Shown: piece after piece, positions 8,672-15,688 of the stretch | Position numbering within the stretch: the stretch's first letter is position 1 | How the letters are laid out: each line of letters starts with the position of its first letter | Source of the DNA: Lachnospiraceae bacterium UBA1258 | GTDB taxonomy: Bacteria > Bacillota > Clostridia > Lachnospirales > Lachnospiraceae | Length of the DNA: 20,010 nucleotides | Direction of reading: 5' to 3' | Assembly: GCA_002308235.1 (NCBI GenBank) | Contig: DBVS01000006.1 | Location: forward strand, 18,308 to 38,317 | The notes under the pieces: generated by a model | Database searches by the model: none | What the model saw: the letters and a program-made list of their open reading frames with translations, nothing else | Told to the model about the DNA's origin: nothing | Position numbers and translations under genes: made by a program

Positions 8672-8716
8672 CCCCAAAGTAATGTTATCATAAATATGGG
8701 GCCTTTGGTATGGGAA
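8672..8716 (-). promoter_or_regulatory. Candidate weak promoter and competing hairpins upstream of ftsK
   Basis: The 88-base gap before ftsK holds a possible -10 TATGAT (8687-8692) with a poor -35 TTCCCA (8711-8716) at 18 bases. The same stretch has two mutually exclusive stems: 8672-8676 can pair with 8697-8701 (CCCCA/TGGGG), and 8674-8679 with 8703-8708 (CCAAAG/CTTTGG). Neither is strong and no convincing terminator follows the upstream gene. ftsK may have its own promoter or may be read through from the operon upstream. Confidence 0.3.
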
Positions 8717-8738
8717 AAATCATAAAAAACGCTAAAAA

Positions 8739-10574
8739 CTAAATATCGAAATCGTCGTCATCCGAAACGGACACATCGTATTTCATCATGTCGTCGGAAA
8801 CATCAAAATCATAGGATATTTCTTTCTTAACATGCTTCTTTGGTAAAGGAAGCGGATTATCAAACAACTTCACTTTCGCAGGTTCCTTCACGGGCTCTGC
8901 AGCGGGTGCAGATTCGGGTGCGGGTGCAGATTCGGTTGCAGATTCGGTTGTAGACTCGGACGCAGCTTCTGTCGGAGCAACCTGTTCGGAGGCTTTCAGT
9001 TCGGACGCGTTCTCTTTTGTAACCTCGGTCGTGTCAGCATGTTCAACTTCTTTTTCGGAAGATGTTTCAACCTGAGCGGCCTGCTCGGAAGCGTTCTCTT
9101 CAGTAGTCTCGTTCGTATCAATCTGCTCAGGTTCTTTTGTAGTCTCAGTTTCGGGCGCGGGCTCAGGTGCCACAAAATCATCCTCGGAAATAATCAAAAC
9201 GTCATTTTCCGCATCATCCGAAAGAGAATCTGCAGTCTCATTACTGATGTGAATCTTTTCTTTTCTTTCAAAGATGACCAAAGATGCAATTCCCTTGGCG
9301 GCAAGGACCGCCAAAACAAGAGAAACAAGCCTTAAGGAGTTAACGGACTGCGAGTTCCAAAGCATCACGAAAACTGCACTTGCAAACAAAACAAAGGGAA
9401 GTGTCGATACATCCGAATTTGCCTTAAATCCGTGCAAAAAGGCGAACAGCGCAAATACACAGACAAGTATCGAAGCCGCAATTATCCCAAGAGAAAACGG
9501 AAATACGGAATCAAATACCGAAATTAAACCGTTAAGATTATAGCCCGGAAACGCAAAAGTTTTTTCAAAAAAAGCATTGAGACTTGATATAAAGTCATCT
9601 CCGAAGGCAATAGAGTTAAACAAAAACGTTCCGAAAAGTCCGACTATCGCGAAGAAAACAAAGAAAATCGTCGGAAGCCAGGGCTTGTTGATGGCAAAGC
9701 CCGAAGGGTTTTCATACTCTTCTTCCAGGGAAGAATAATCGATTTTATCCGCGAACATGATAAATACGATGGCGATAATAAGAACGAAAAAGCAAGGGAA
9801 AAAGCTTGAAAAGACTCCGAAACAAAGTCCCATTACAAGAAAGATCAGTGCATTGAATCCGCTGATCATAAGCCCGTCGTGTCTGGCTCTTAATAAAAGC
9901 GCAATGATAAGGATCAAAAATGCCGCACACAACAGTGTAAAGTTTTCGGCAAAGAAAGATGTCTGATCATTCTCAAAAAAGGCAAGCAAAAAGAACGCTC
10001 CGGTTCCCACAAAGGCCGAAAGATCGCCGAATAATGCCTTAACCGAAAAGTAAAGAAATATCCCTGCCACAAAATACAAAACCGAAGAAGAAACAAGATA
10101 AACAAATGCGGATTCGCCGAAAACATTGAAAATAAAGGATGATAATCCACAAATCAGGAAATCAAAGCCAAAGACTTCTCCCACAAGATATTTTTCTTTA
10201 AATCCCGCAAGTCCGGAAGACAAAAGATCTTTCGAATGCCACGAAACAGCAAAAAAACAAACGTAAACGCCGAAGGCAAAAACTATCAAAAAAGAAAGTA
10301 CTTTAAATGCTTTCAGTGCTTTTGCGGCTCCTTCGGGGGCTTTGGAATCCTTTTTAAGTTTAAAGCCCACAAAAGACCATAAAACATATACGCCAAAGAG
10401 CATAAGAATCACACCCGCCGAAGACAGATGTGCGATTTTAACGGTTCCAAACAGATATCCCGTAAAATTAACATATTCGAAGAATGACGTAAAAAGCATG
10501 AAAATCAAAGCACTGAAGGTAAGCGCCCCCAAACACATGCTTATGTAGCTCAAAAACGATTTTTTAAACTTCAT
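8739..10574 (-). CDS. Polytopic membrane protein resembling GT-C/PMT_2 glycosyltransferases, with long acidic repetitive tail; function unproven
   Basis: The 611-residue protein has about a dozen hydrophobic segments over residues 10-435. The pattern at 138-275 resembles GT-C enzymes of the PMT_2/ArnT type: GESAFVYLVSS, a helix, an LFGDLSAFVGTG turn, a short FFAENFTLL stretch, then an RARHDG loop. A candidate first-loop acidic residue is D116. I see no decisive catalytic motif. Residues 437-560 form a low-complexity tail rich in E, T, S, A and P with an internal 28-residue repeat. The tail ends in NPLPLPKKHVKKEISYDF (573-590) and an acidic DDDDFDI end. The ERKEK cluster after the last helix suggests that the tail is cytosolic. 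It follows a GT2 gene by 11 bases, as expected if that enzyme makes the lipid-linked sugar used here. GAGG lies six bases before the ATG. Confidence 0.75.
   Translation of the reverse strand: MKFKKSFLSYISMCLGALTFSALIFMLFTSFFEYVNFTGYLFGTVKIAHLSSAGVILMLFGVYVLWSFVGFKLKKDSKAPEGAAKALKAFKVLSFLIVFAFGVYVCFFAVSWHSKDLLSSGLAGFKEKYLVGEVFGFDFLICGLSSFIFNVFGESAFVYLVSSSVLYFVAGIFLYFSVKALFGDLSAFVGTGAFFLLAFFENDQTSFFAENFTLLCAAFLILIIALLLRARHDGLMISGFNALIFLVMGLCFGVFSSFFPCFFVLIIAIVFIMFADKIDYSSLEEEYENPSGFAINKPWLPTIFFVFFAIVGLFGTFLFNSIAFGDDFISSLNAFFEKTFAFPGYNLNGLISVFDSVFPFSLGIIAASILVCVFALFAFLHGFKANSDVSTLPFVLFASAVFVMLWNSQSVNSLRLVSLVLAVLAAKGIASLVIFERKEKIHISNETADSLSDDAENDVLIISEDDFVAPEPAPETETTKEPEQIDTNETTEENASEQAAQVETSSEKEVEHADTTEVTKENASELKASEQVAPTEAASESTTESATESAPAPESAPAAEPVKEPAKVKLFDNPLPLPKKHVKKEISYDFDVSDDMMKYDVSVSDDDDFDI
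8911..8960 (-). repeat. Short imperfect tandem repeat inside the tail-coding region
   Basis: The plus strand shows near-identical 12-base units starting at 8929, 8941 and partly 8953 (GATTCGGTTGCA, GATTCGGTTGTA, GACTCGGA), preceded by a related longer unit at 8911. They encode the S-E-S/A-T/P-rich end of the tail of the membrane protein and stay in frame because the unit is four codons long. Confidence 0.7.
9001..9132 (-). repeat. In-frame duplication of about 48 bases, 84-base period, in the acidic tail
   Basis: Positions 9001-9048 and 9085-9132 align along their length with scattered substitutions; both contain GCGTTCTCTT. The 84-base offset is exactly 28 codons, so residues 482-497 and 510-525 match as proteins, sharing ENASE at the end. 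This indicates a past tandem duplication within the coding sequence that has since diverged. Confidence 0.7.
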
Positions 10575-10585
10575 CGTCTACCTCG

Positions 10586-11533
10586 TCAGTCGGATAGTAT
10601 TTTTTCTATATTGTATCTGGGTCTTCTCTTGACCTCTATATACATCTTTCCGATGTACTGGCCGATAAGACCGATACAAAGAAGCTGCACTCCTCCAAGG
10701 AACCAGATTGAAAGAATAAGGGACGTCCAGCCGGGTTCAACATTTCCCACAAAATACGAAACAAGGGCATATATCGCAGCTACGATGCTGAATAAAACAA
10801 TTAAGCATCCAAGACCGGTGATCATGGTGATAGGTTTAACGCTGAAGGAAGAAATGCCGTTAAAAGCAAGGGCGAGCATCTTCTTAAGCGGGTATTTACT
10901 CTCTCCCGCCACTCTTTCTTTGCGATCGTAATATACACAGTCGGTCTCATACCCGATAAGGGGCACAATACCTCTTAAAAACAGATTGGTTTCTTTATAC
11001 TCGGAAAAGTTTTCGAGAGCTCGTTTGCTCATCAGTCGAAAATCGGCATGATTGTAAACAGACTTAACTCCCATGGCATTCATGAATTTATAAAAGGACT
11101 GAGCCGTGAAACGCTTAAAGAAAGAATCGGTGGTTCTCTTTTTTCTCACTCCGTAAACTATGTCCTTGCCTTCATGAAATTTATCAATCATCTCCTCGAT
11201 AACGGCAATATCATCCTGAAGATCCGCATCGATGGATACGGAAACGTCACACATGTCCTTTGCCGTAATAAGGCCTGCGGTAAGGGCAAACTGGTGACCC
11301 ACGTTTCCTGCAAGTTTAACGCCTTTCACGAGAGAAGGATATGCTTTGTGCTCTTCTTCGATCAGCTCCCATGTACGATCCTTTGAACCGTCATTTACAA
11401 AAAGAATGAAGCTGTCTTCCGATACTTTTCCTTTGTCCGAAAGGTCTTTGATAACGCCGCGAAGCGCTTCGGATGCGATTTTTAAAACTTCTTCTTCATT
11501 ATAACAGGGAACTACGATAGCAAGTCTGTCCAT
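10586..11533 (-). CDS. Family 2 glycosyltransferase, polyprenyl-phosphate sugar transferase type (GtrB/DPM1-like)
   Basis: The 315-residue protein has a cytosolic GT-A domain: VVPCYNEEE at 7-15, FVNDGSKDRT at 45-54, metal-binding DADLQDD at 102-108, and DFRLMSK at 164-170. Two membrane helices follow at about 233-262 and 270-297. This is the GtrB/CsbB/dolichyl-phosphate-mannose-synthase layout. Such enzymes move a sugar from a nucleotide sugar to undecaprenyl phosphate on the inner membrane face; the sugar cannot be read from the sequence. The ATG at 11533 is five bases from AGGGGG, which overlaps the metY stop. The downstream GT-C-like protein is its likely partner in transferring the sugar outside the cell. 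Confidence 0.9.
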   Translation of the reverse strand: MDRLAIVVPCYNEEEVLKIASEALRGVIKDLSDKGKVSEDSFILFVNDGSKDRTWELIEEEHKAYPSLVKGVKLAGNVGHQFALTAGLITAKDMCDVSVSIDADLQDDIAVIEEMIDKFHEGKDIVYGVRKKRTTDSFFKRFTAQSFYKFMNAMGVKSVYNHADFRLMSKRALENFSEYKETNLFLRGIVPLIGYETDCVYYDRKERVAGESKYPLKKMLALAFNGISSFSVKPITMITGLGCLIVLFSIVAAIYALVSYFVGNVEPGWTSLILSIWFLGGVQLLCIGLIGQYIGKMYIEVKRRPRYNIEKILSD

Positions 11534-11538
11534 AATTA

Positions 11539-11545
11539 CCCCCTA
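11539..11545 (-). promoter_or_regulatory. Ribosome binding site of the GT2 gene formed from the metY stop codon
   Basis: The minus strand reads TAGGGGG. TAG ends metY, and AGGGGG is the ribosome binding site five bases before the GT2 ATG. It ties translation of two genes with unrelated chemistry. Confidence 0.7.
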
Positions 11546-12805
11546 ACCTATTGCCTGTGCCAGATCCTCTATAATGTCGTCAACGTTTTCAATACCGACG
11601 GAAAGCCTTACAAGATCGGGTGAAATACCGGCTTCTTTAAGCTGGGTTTCATTCATCTGTCTGTGAGTATGACTTGCAGGATGAAGCACACAGGTACGTG
11701 CGTCGGCCACGTGAGTAACAATAGCGATAAGTTTAAGCTTGTCCATAACGGCCGCGGAAGCTTCTCTCGAGCCCATGCCGAAGGTTATTACGCCGCTGGT
11801 GCCGTTAGGCATGTATTTCTTTGCAAGATCGTAGTATTTATTTGATTTAAGATCAGGGTAATTTACCCATGCAACCTTAGGATTCTTTTCAAGCCATTCC
11901 GCAACCTTCAAAGCATTGGCACAGTGGCGTTCCATACGAAGAGCCAGAGTCTCAAGTCCGATATTGATGTAAAAAGCATGCTGGGGAGACTGGATGGAAC
12001 CAAAATCTCTCATAAGCTGGGCTGTACACTTGGTGATATAGGCGCCCTTGCCGAATTTTTCGGCGTATACGATGCCGTGATAGGTTTCATCGGGAGTACA
12101 GAGACCCGGGAATTTATCCTTATGTGCCATCCAGTCAAAGTTTCCGGAATCTACGATACAGCCGCCAACGGTAGCCGCATGTCCGTCCATATATTTGGTG
12201 GTGGCATGGGTCACGATATCAACCCCGAATTCAAAGGGTCTGCAGTTAATGGGGGTGGGGAATGTGTTGTCCACGATAACGGGAACACCGTGAGCGTGAG
12301 CCACTTTAACGAATTTATCAAAATCAAATACGGTAAGAGCCGGATTTGCAACGGACTCTCCGAACACACACTTGGTGTTTTCTTTAAAAGCAGCATTCAG
12401 TTCTTCTTCGGTACAATCGGGATCCACAACGATGGCTTCGATACCCATTTTAGCCATGGTGTTCTTTAAAAGATTGAAGGTTCCGCCATAGATAGCACTT
12501 GACATGATAAAGCTGTCGCCGGTCTCGCAGATATTGAAAACCGCATAGAAATTTGCAGCCTGTCCCGAAGATGTGAGCATTGCAGCCACACCGCCTTCAA
12601 GCTCGCAGATCTTCTTGGCCACATAATCGTTGGAAGGGTTCTGAAGTCTGGTGTAAAAATATCCTTCTTTTTCAAGGTCAAAAAGCTTACCCATTTCATC
12701 GCTGGAAGAATATTTGAAAGTAGTACTTTGAACTATGGGCATAATACGGGGATCGCCGTTCCCCGGTTCATAACCGCCCTGCACACATATGGTCTCTCTT
12801 CTCAT
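11543..12805 (-). CDS. metY: O-acetylhomoserine sulfhydrylase / aminocarboxypropyltransferase (MetY-type, PLP-dependent)
   Basis: This cytosolic Cys/Met-metabolism PLP enzyme makes homocysteine from O-acetylhomoserine and sulfide. Of the two clustered ATGs, the one at 12811 is a single base from AGGAG while that at 12805 is seven bases away, so I use 12805, giving 420 residues. The YTR phosphate-binding motif is at 51-53, the PLP-pairing aspartate is D179 in VIVDNTF, and the PLP lysine is K204 in ATTKYMDGH. Length and the long insert after the lysine fit MetY better than the shorter cystathionine enzymes; exact substrate choice among MetY-type enzymes remains inferred. It is 27 bases downstream of the yebC-family gene, with no room for a SAM riboswitch. 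Confidence 0.93.
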   Translation of the reverse strand: MRRETICVQGGYEPGNGDPRIMPIVQSTTFKYSSSDEMGKLFDLEKEGYFYTRLQNPSNDYVAKKICELEGGVAAMLTSSGQAANFYAVFNICETGDSFIMSSAIYGGTFNLLKNTMAKMGIEAIVVDPDCTEEELNAAFKENTKCVFGESVANPALTVFDFDKFVKVAHAHGVPVIVDNTFPTPINCRPFEFGVDIVTHATTKYMDGHAATVGGCIVDSGNFDWMAHKDKFPGLCTPDETYHGIVYAEKFGKGAYITKCTAQLMRDFGSIQSPQHAFYINIGLETLALRMERHCANALKVAEWLEKNPKVAWVNYPDLKSNKYYDLAKKYMPNGTSGVITFGMGSREASAAVMDKLKLIAIVTHVADARTCVLHPASHTHRQMNETQLKEAGISPDLVRLSVGIENVDDIIEDLAQAIG

Positions 12806-12832
12806 GTCCATTCTCCTGTATTTAAATCACTG

Positions 12833-13567
12833 TTATTCCTGATCTTCCCAGTTGGTGTAAACATTCTGAACATCATCGTCTTCATCAAGAAGATCAAGGG
12901 TTCTCTGAAGGTTCTTGACAGCGGTCTCGTCGGTAAGAGCCACATAATTCTGGGGGATCATGGTTACTTCGGCGCTCATGGCCTTAATTCCGTTATCTTC
13001 AAGTGCCTTTAAAACCTTGTCGAATTCGTCGGGATCCGTAAGAACTTCGAAGCAGTCTTCTTCTTCGGAGAAATCTTCCGCTCCGCAATCAAGAGCAGTC
13101 ATCATAAGTGTATCGGCGTCCGTATCGCAGTCTTCTTTGTCAATGATGATCTGACCCTTTTTATCAAACATAAAGGATACGCAGCCGGGAGTTCCGATGT
13201 TGCCGTTACCTTTGGTAAATGCGCTTCTTACGTTTGCTGCGGTACGGTTCTTGTTGTCCGTAAGGCAGTCTACGATAATAGCTATACCGTTGGGACCATA
13301 GCCTTCATAGGTACAGAATTCATAGTTTACGGCACTGCCTTCCCCGGCAGCTTTCTTGATACCGCGTTCGATGGTATCATTGGGAACGTTGTTTGCTTTA
13401 GCCTTCGCGATGACGGTTGCAAGCTTAAAGTTGTTTGCGGGATCCGGACCGCCTTCTTTTACAGCTACGGCTATTTCACGACCGATAATGGTAAAGATCT
13501 TACCCTTTGCAGCGTCGTTTTTCTCTTTTTTATGCTTAATGTTTGCAAATTTTGAATGTCCTGACAT
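12833..13567 (-). CDS. YebC/PmpR/TACO1-family protein
   Basis: The 244-residue sequence matches the family along its length: MSGHSKFANIKHKK at the N-terminus, then KANNVPNDTIERGIKKA, YEGYGPNGIAIIVD and a GCVSFMFDKKG segment. Members have been described as transcription factors and, more recently, as helpers of translation through difficult sequences such as proline stretches; which applies here is not visible. The GAGGAG ribosome binding site lies inside the end of the preceding CBS gene, ten bases before the ATG, and only one base separates the two genes. This implies one transcript with that gene. Confidence 0.95.
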   Translation of the reverse strand: MSGHSKFANIKHKKEKNDAAKGKIFTIIGREIAVAVKEGGPDPANNFKLATVIAKAKANNVPNDTIERGIKKAAGEGSAVNYEFCTYEGYGPNGIAIIVDCLTDNKNRTAANVRSAFTKGNGNIGTPGCVSFMFDKKGQIIIDKEDCDTDADTLMMTALDCGAEDFSEEEDCFEVLTDPDEFDKVLKALEDNGIKAMSAEVTMIPQNYVALTDETAVKNLQRTLDLLDEDDDVQNVYTNWEDQE

Positions 13568-13568
13568 G

Positions 13569-14459
13569 TTACTGATTCTCCTCGTTCTTGTTTGTTTTTT
13601 GAGCGCTTATTTTGGCCACACGGCGGTTATCAACCGAAAGGATTGAAAATACATAACCGTCCTTGACCGTTGAAAAGGTTTCACCCTTTGCAGGCAAATG
13701 TTCAAGTCTGGAAATCATGAAACCGTTGACGGTATCGAATTCGTCTTCTTCGAACTTGATTCCCAGAGTCTCTTCCACTTCGGAAAGGGGCGTGATGCCG
13801 TCGATAACATAGGAATCCTTCCCGCTCTTTCTGATGTGTTTTTCCTCAACGTCGTACTCATCCATGATATTTCCGACAATTTCTTCAAGAATGTCTTCCA
13901 TGGCAATAAGCCCGGTTGTCTGCCCGTATTCGTCAACAACCATGGCAAGCTGGGTCTTCTTGGACTGCATGATCTTGAAAAGATCGTTGATGTTCATGGT
14001 CTCGGGAATGAATAAAGCCTTTCTGATAAGACCTTTGATCTCATGAACTTCTCTGTTTTCATGAGGGTCCTTTGCACGAAACCGCATGGCGTCCTTAAGA
14101 TAAAGAATGCCGATGACGTGATCTAAGTTTTCCTCATAAACAGGATATCTTGAATTGTTGTTTTCAAGCATAAACTTAATCGCATCGTCAAGAAGGGTAT
14201 TCTTGTCGATTGCGACTATGCTGCTTCGATTTGTCATGATCTCACCGGCTTCTTTGTCGGCAAAATCAATGATGTTGTTGATCATGGCAGCCTCTGAGTC
14301 CTCGATAACGCCCTGCTCGTGGACTTCATTGACCTTTGACATGATCTCTTCTTCCGGGTCAATGGATTTATCCTTAACCCTGTCGATTAATTTCATCGCG
14401 ACCTCGGCGACAATATATAACCCGAGTACTATCAGCGCCGCGACTGTGCCGTCGTCCAT
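13569..14459 (-). CDS. CBS-pair / CorC_HlyC domain protein with a single membrane helix (hemolysin C / CorC-like)
   Basis: The 296-residue protein begins with one hydrophobic helix (about 6-22). A basic/acidic linker follows, then two CBS domains at about 75-125 and 142-195, with MTNRSSIVAID and MVVDEYGQTTGLI as landmarks. A CorC_HlyC transporter-associated domain lies at about 208-287. Full CNNM/CorC-type transporters have a multi-helix DUF21 core before this part; here that core is absent, so this is a short form. The family is linked to divalent-cation handling, and CBS pairs often bind adenine nucleotides; neither role is proven here. GGAG lies six bases before the ATG at 14459, and a good promoter is just upstream. 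Confidence 0.9.
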   Translation of the reverse strand: MDDGTVAALIVLGLYIVAEVAMKLIDRVKDKSIDPEEEIMSKVNEVHEQGVIEDSEAAMINNIIDFADKEAGEIMTNRSSIVAIDKNTLLDDAIKFMLENNNSRYPVYEENLDHVIGILYLKDAMRFRAKDPHENREVHEIKGLIRKALFIPETMNINDLFKIMQSKKTQLAMVVDEYGQTTGLIAMEDILEEIVGNIMDEYDVEEKHIRKSGKDSYVIDGITPLSEVEETLGIKFEEDEFDTVNGFMISRLEHLPAKGETFSTVKDGYVFSILSVDNRRVAKISAQKTNKNEENQ

Positions 14460-14495
14460 TTTCTTCTCCGTTTCTGTATAGACTTAATAAATAAA

Positions 14496-14524
14496 AATAT
14501 ATCATCAAGGCAGGTTTCAGTCAA
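14496..14524 (-). promoter_or_regulatory. Sigma-A-type promoter of the CBS-yebC-metY-glycosyltransferase operon
   Basis: On the minus strand a -35 TTGACT (14519-14524) and a -10 TATATT (14496-14501) are separated by 17 bases. It lies in the 92-base gap after alr, about 37 bases upstream of the CBS gene start, so it would give a short leader. I see no clear terminator for alr in front of it, so read-through from the upstream operon is possible. Confidence 0.75.
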
Positions 14525-14551
14525 GAAAATCGAGCCTTTGAAAGCCTTAAT

Positions 14552-15688
14552 TTATTTATAAATTCTTCTGATTCTGTTACCTAAACAACAGGCAAATTCG
14601 TAGTTGAATCTTCCGGACAAAGCAGAGATCTCGTCAAGGGTGATCTCACTGTCTCCGTCTTTGCCGATAAGAGTCACCAGATCCCCTTCTTTTACGTCGG
14701 GAACATCCGTCACATCCACCATAAACTGGTCCATGCAGATCTTACCGAGAACTGCGCATTTACAGCCGTGAATGAGCACATAGCCCTTATTGGAAAGGCT
14801 TCTGGGATATCCGTCTGCGTATCCGATGGGAATGGTGGCAACCTTTCTTTTTCCTTTGCAGCGGTAGGTGGAGCCGTAACTGATGGGTGTTCCGTCCTCG
14901 CATTCCTTTACGAAAATCACGTGGCTGTACAAAGAAAGTGCGGGCTTAAGGTCAAGGGGCTTGACTCCCGTATATTCCGAGGGAGTAAGGCCGTAAAGGA
15001 TAATTCCCGCACGGCACATATCAAATCTTGCTTCCGAAATGTCGCAGATGGCGGCGGAATTTGCAATGTGTTTGATGGGAATATCCAAAGAAAGTTCTTT
15101 TTTAAGCCTTTCGTTAAAGCTCTTAAAGAGTTTCAACTGCTCATCGGCAAATGTCTTGTCTTCCTCGTCTGCCTTGGCAAAATGCGAGAAAATTCCTTCG
15201 ATTTCGATACCCTCATAGTCCGAAAGACATTCCTTTACAAAAGCGATCCCCGAATCATCAGGACGAACGCCGATTCTGCCCATTCCGGTATCGAGTTTGA
15301 TATGCACTTTAACTTTCTTATGAAGAGCCTTGGCGATATTGTTAAGATCGTTAAGCTCATCCTTTCTGAATACGGTGATCCTGATATCGTTATTAATGAT
15401 GTCCGGATATGAATAAGGGAAGGTGTAATTAAGCACAAGAATGGGTTTCTTGATCCCGGCATCGGTAAGTTCGAAGGCCTCTTCCGCCGTTGCGGTGGCG
15501 TATCCGTAAATTTCATCGGCCTCATCAAGCATTTTAGCTATCTCCACCGCTCCGTGACCGTAGGCATCGGCCTTCACCACAGCCGTAAGTCTGGTATTTT
15601 TACCAAGATGGGCATAAATGTTTTTAACATTATTTTTGATCGCTTCAAGATCAACGAGGGCGTAGCCTCTCGGAAAATCATTTTTCAT
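14552..15688 (-). CDS. alr: Alanine racemase
   Basis: The PLP enzyme supplies D-alanine for peptidoglycan. Starting at 15688 it is 378 residues. The PLP lysine is K39 in AVVKADAYGHGA, and the second catalytic residue is Y275 in YGSTYRCKG. IPIGYADGYPR and the C-terminal CMDQFMVDVT motif complete the family pattern. An in-frame ATG 36 bases upstream is possible, but the start at 15688 has GGGAG ten bases away and matches the usual alr N-terminus. The start lies inside the end of nnrE-nnrD, overlapping it by 11 bases, which suggests translational coupling. Pairing of nnr with alr is common in Firmicutes, often with acpS in front; acpS is absent here. Confidence 0.97.
   Translation of the reverse strand: MKNDFPRGYALVDLEAIKNNVKNIYAHLGKNTRLTAVVKADAYGHGAVEIAKMLDEADEIYGYATATAEEAFELTDAGIKKPILVLNYTFPYSYPDIINNDIRITVFRKDELNDLNNIAKALHKKVKVHIKLDTGMGRIGVRPDDSGIAFVKECLSDYEGIEIEGIFSHFAKADEEDKTFADEQLKLFKSFNERLKKELSLDIPIKHIANSAAICDISEARFDMCRAGIILYGLTPSEYTGVKPLDLKPALSLYSHVIFVKECEDGTPISYGSTYRCKGKRKVATIPIGYADGYPRSLSNKGYVLIHGCKCAVLGKICMDQFMVDVTDVPDVKEGDLVTLIGKDGDSEITLDEISALSGRFNYEFACCLGNRIRRIYK

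Noticed and set aside
8911..9132. CRISPR array or mobile repeat
   Set aside because: The repeats are in frame with the membrane-protein gene, imperfect, and have no regular unique spacers or terminal inverted repeats.
14521..14551. Possible terminator after alr (AAGGCTTTCAAAGGCTC region)
   Set aside because: The segments are closer to direct than inverted repeats and cannot form a stem with a workable loop and U-tract.
14768..15412. Plus-strand open frame of 214 codons opposite alr
   Set aside because: It is opposite a complete alanine racemase with intact catalytic residues and shows no domain. Other long plus-strand frames (for example 5909-6511, 7455-8006, 11924-12469) fail for the same reason.
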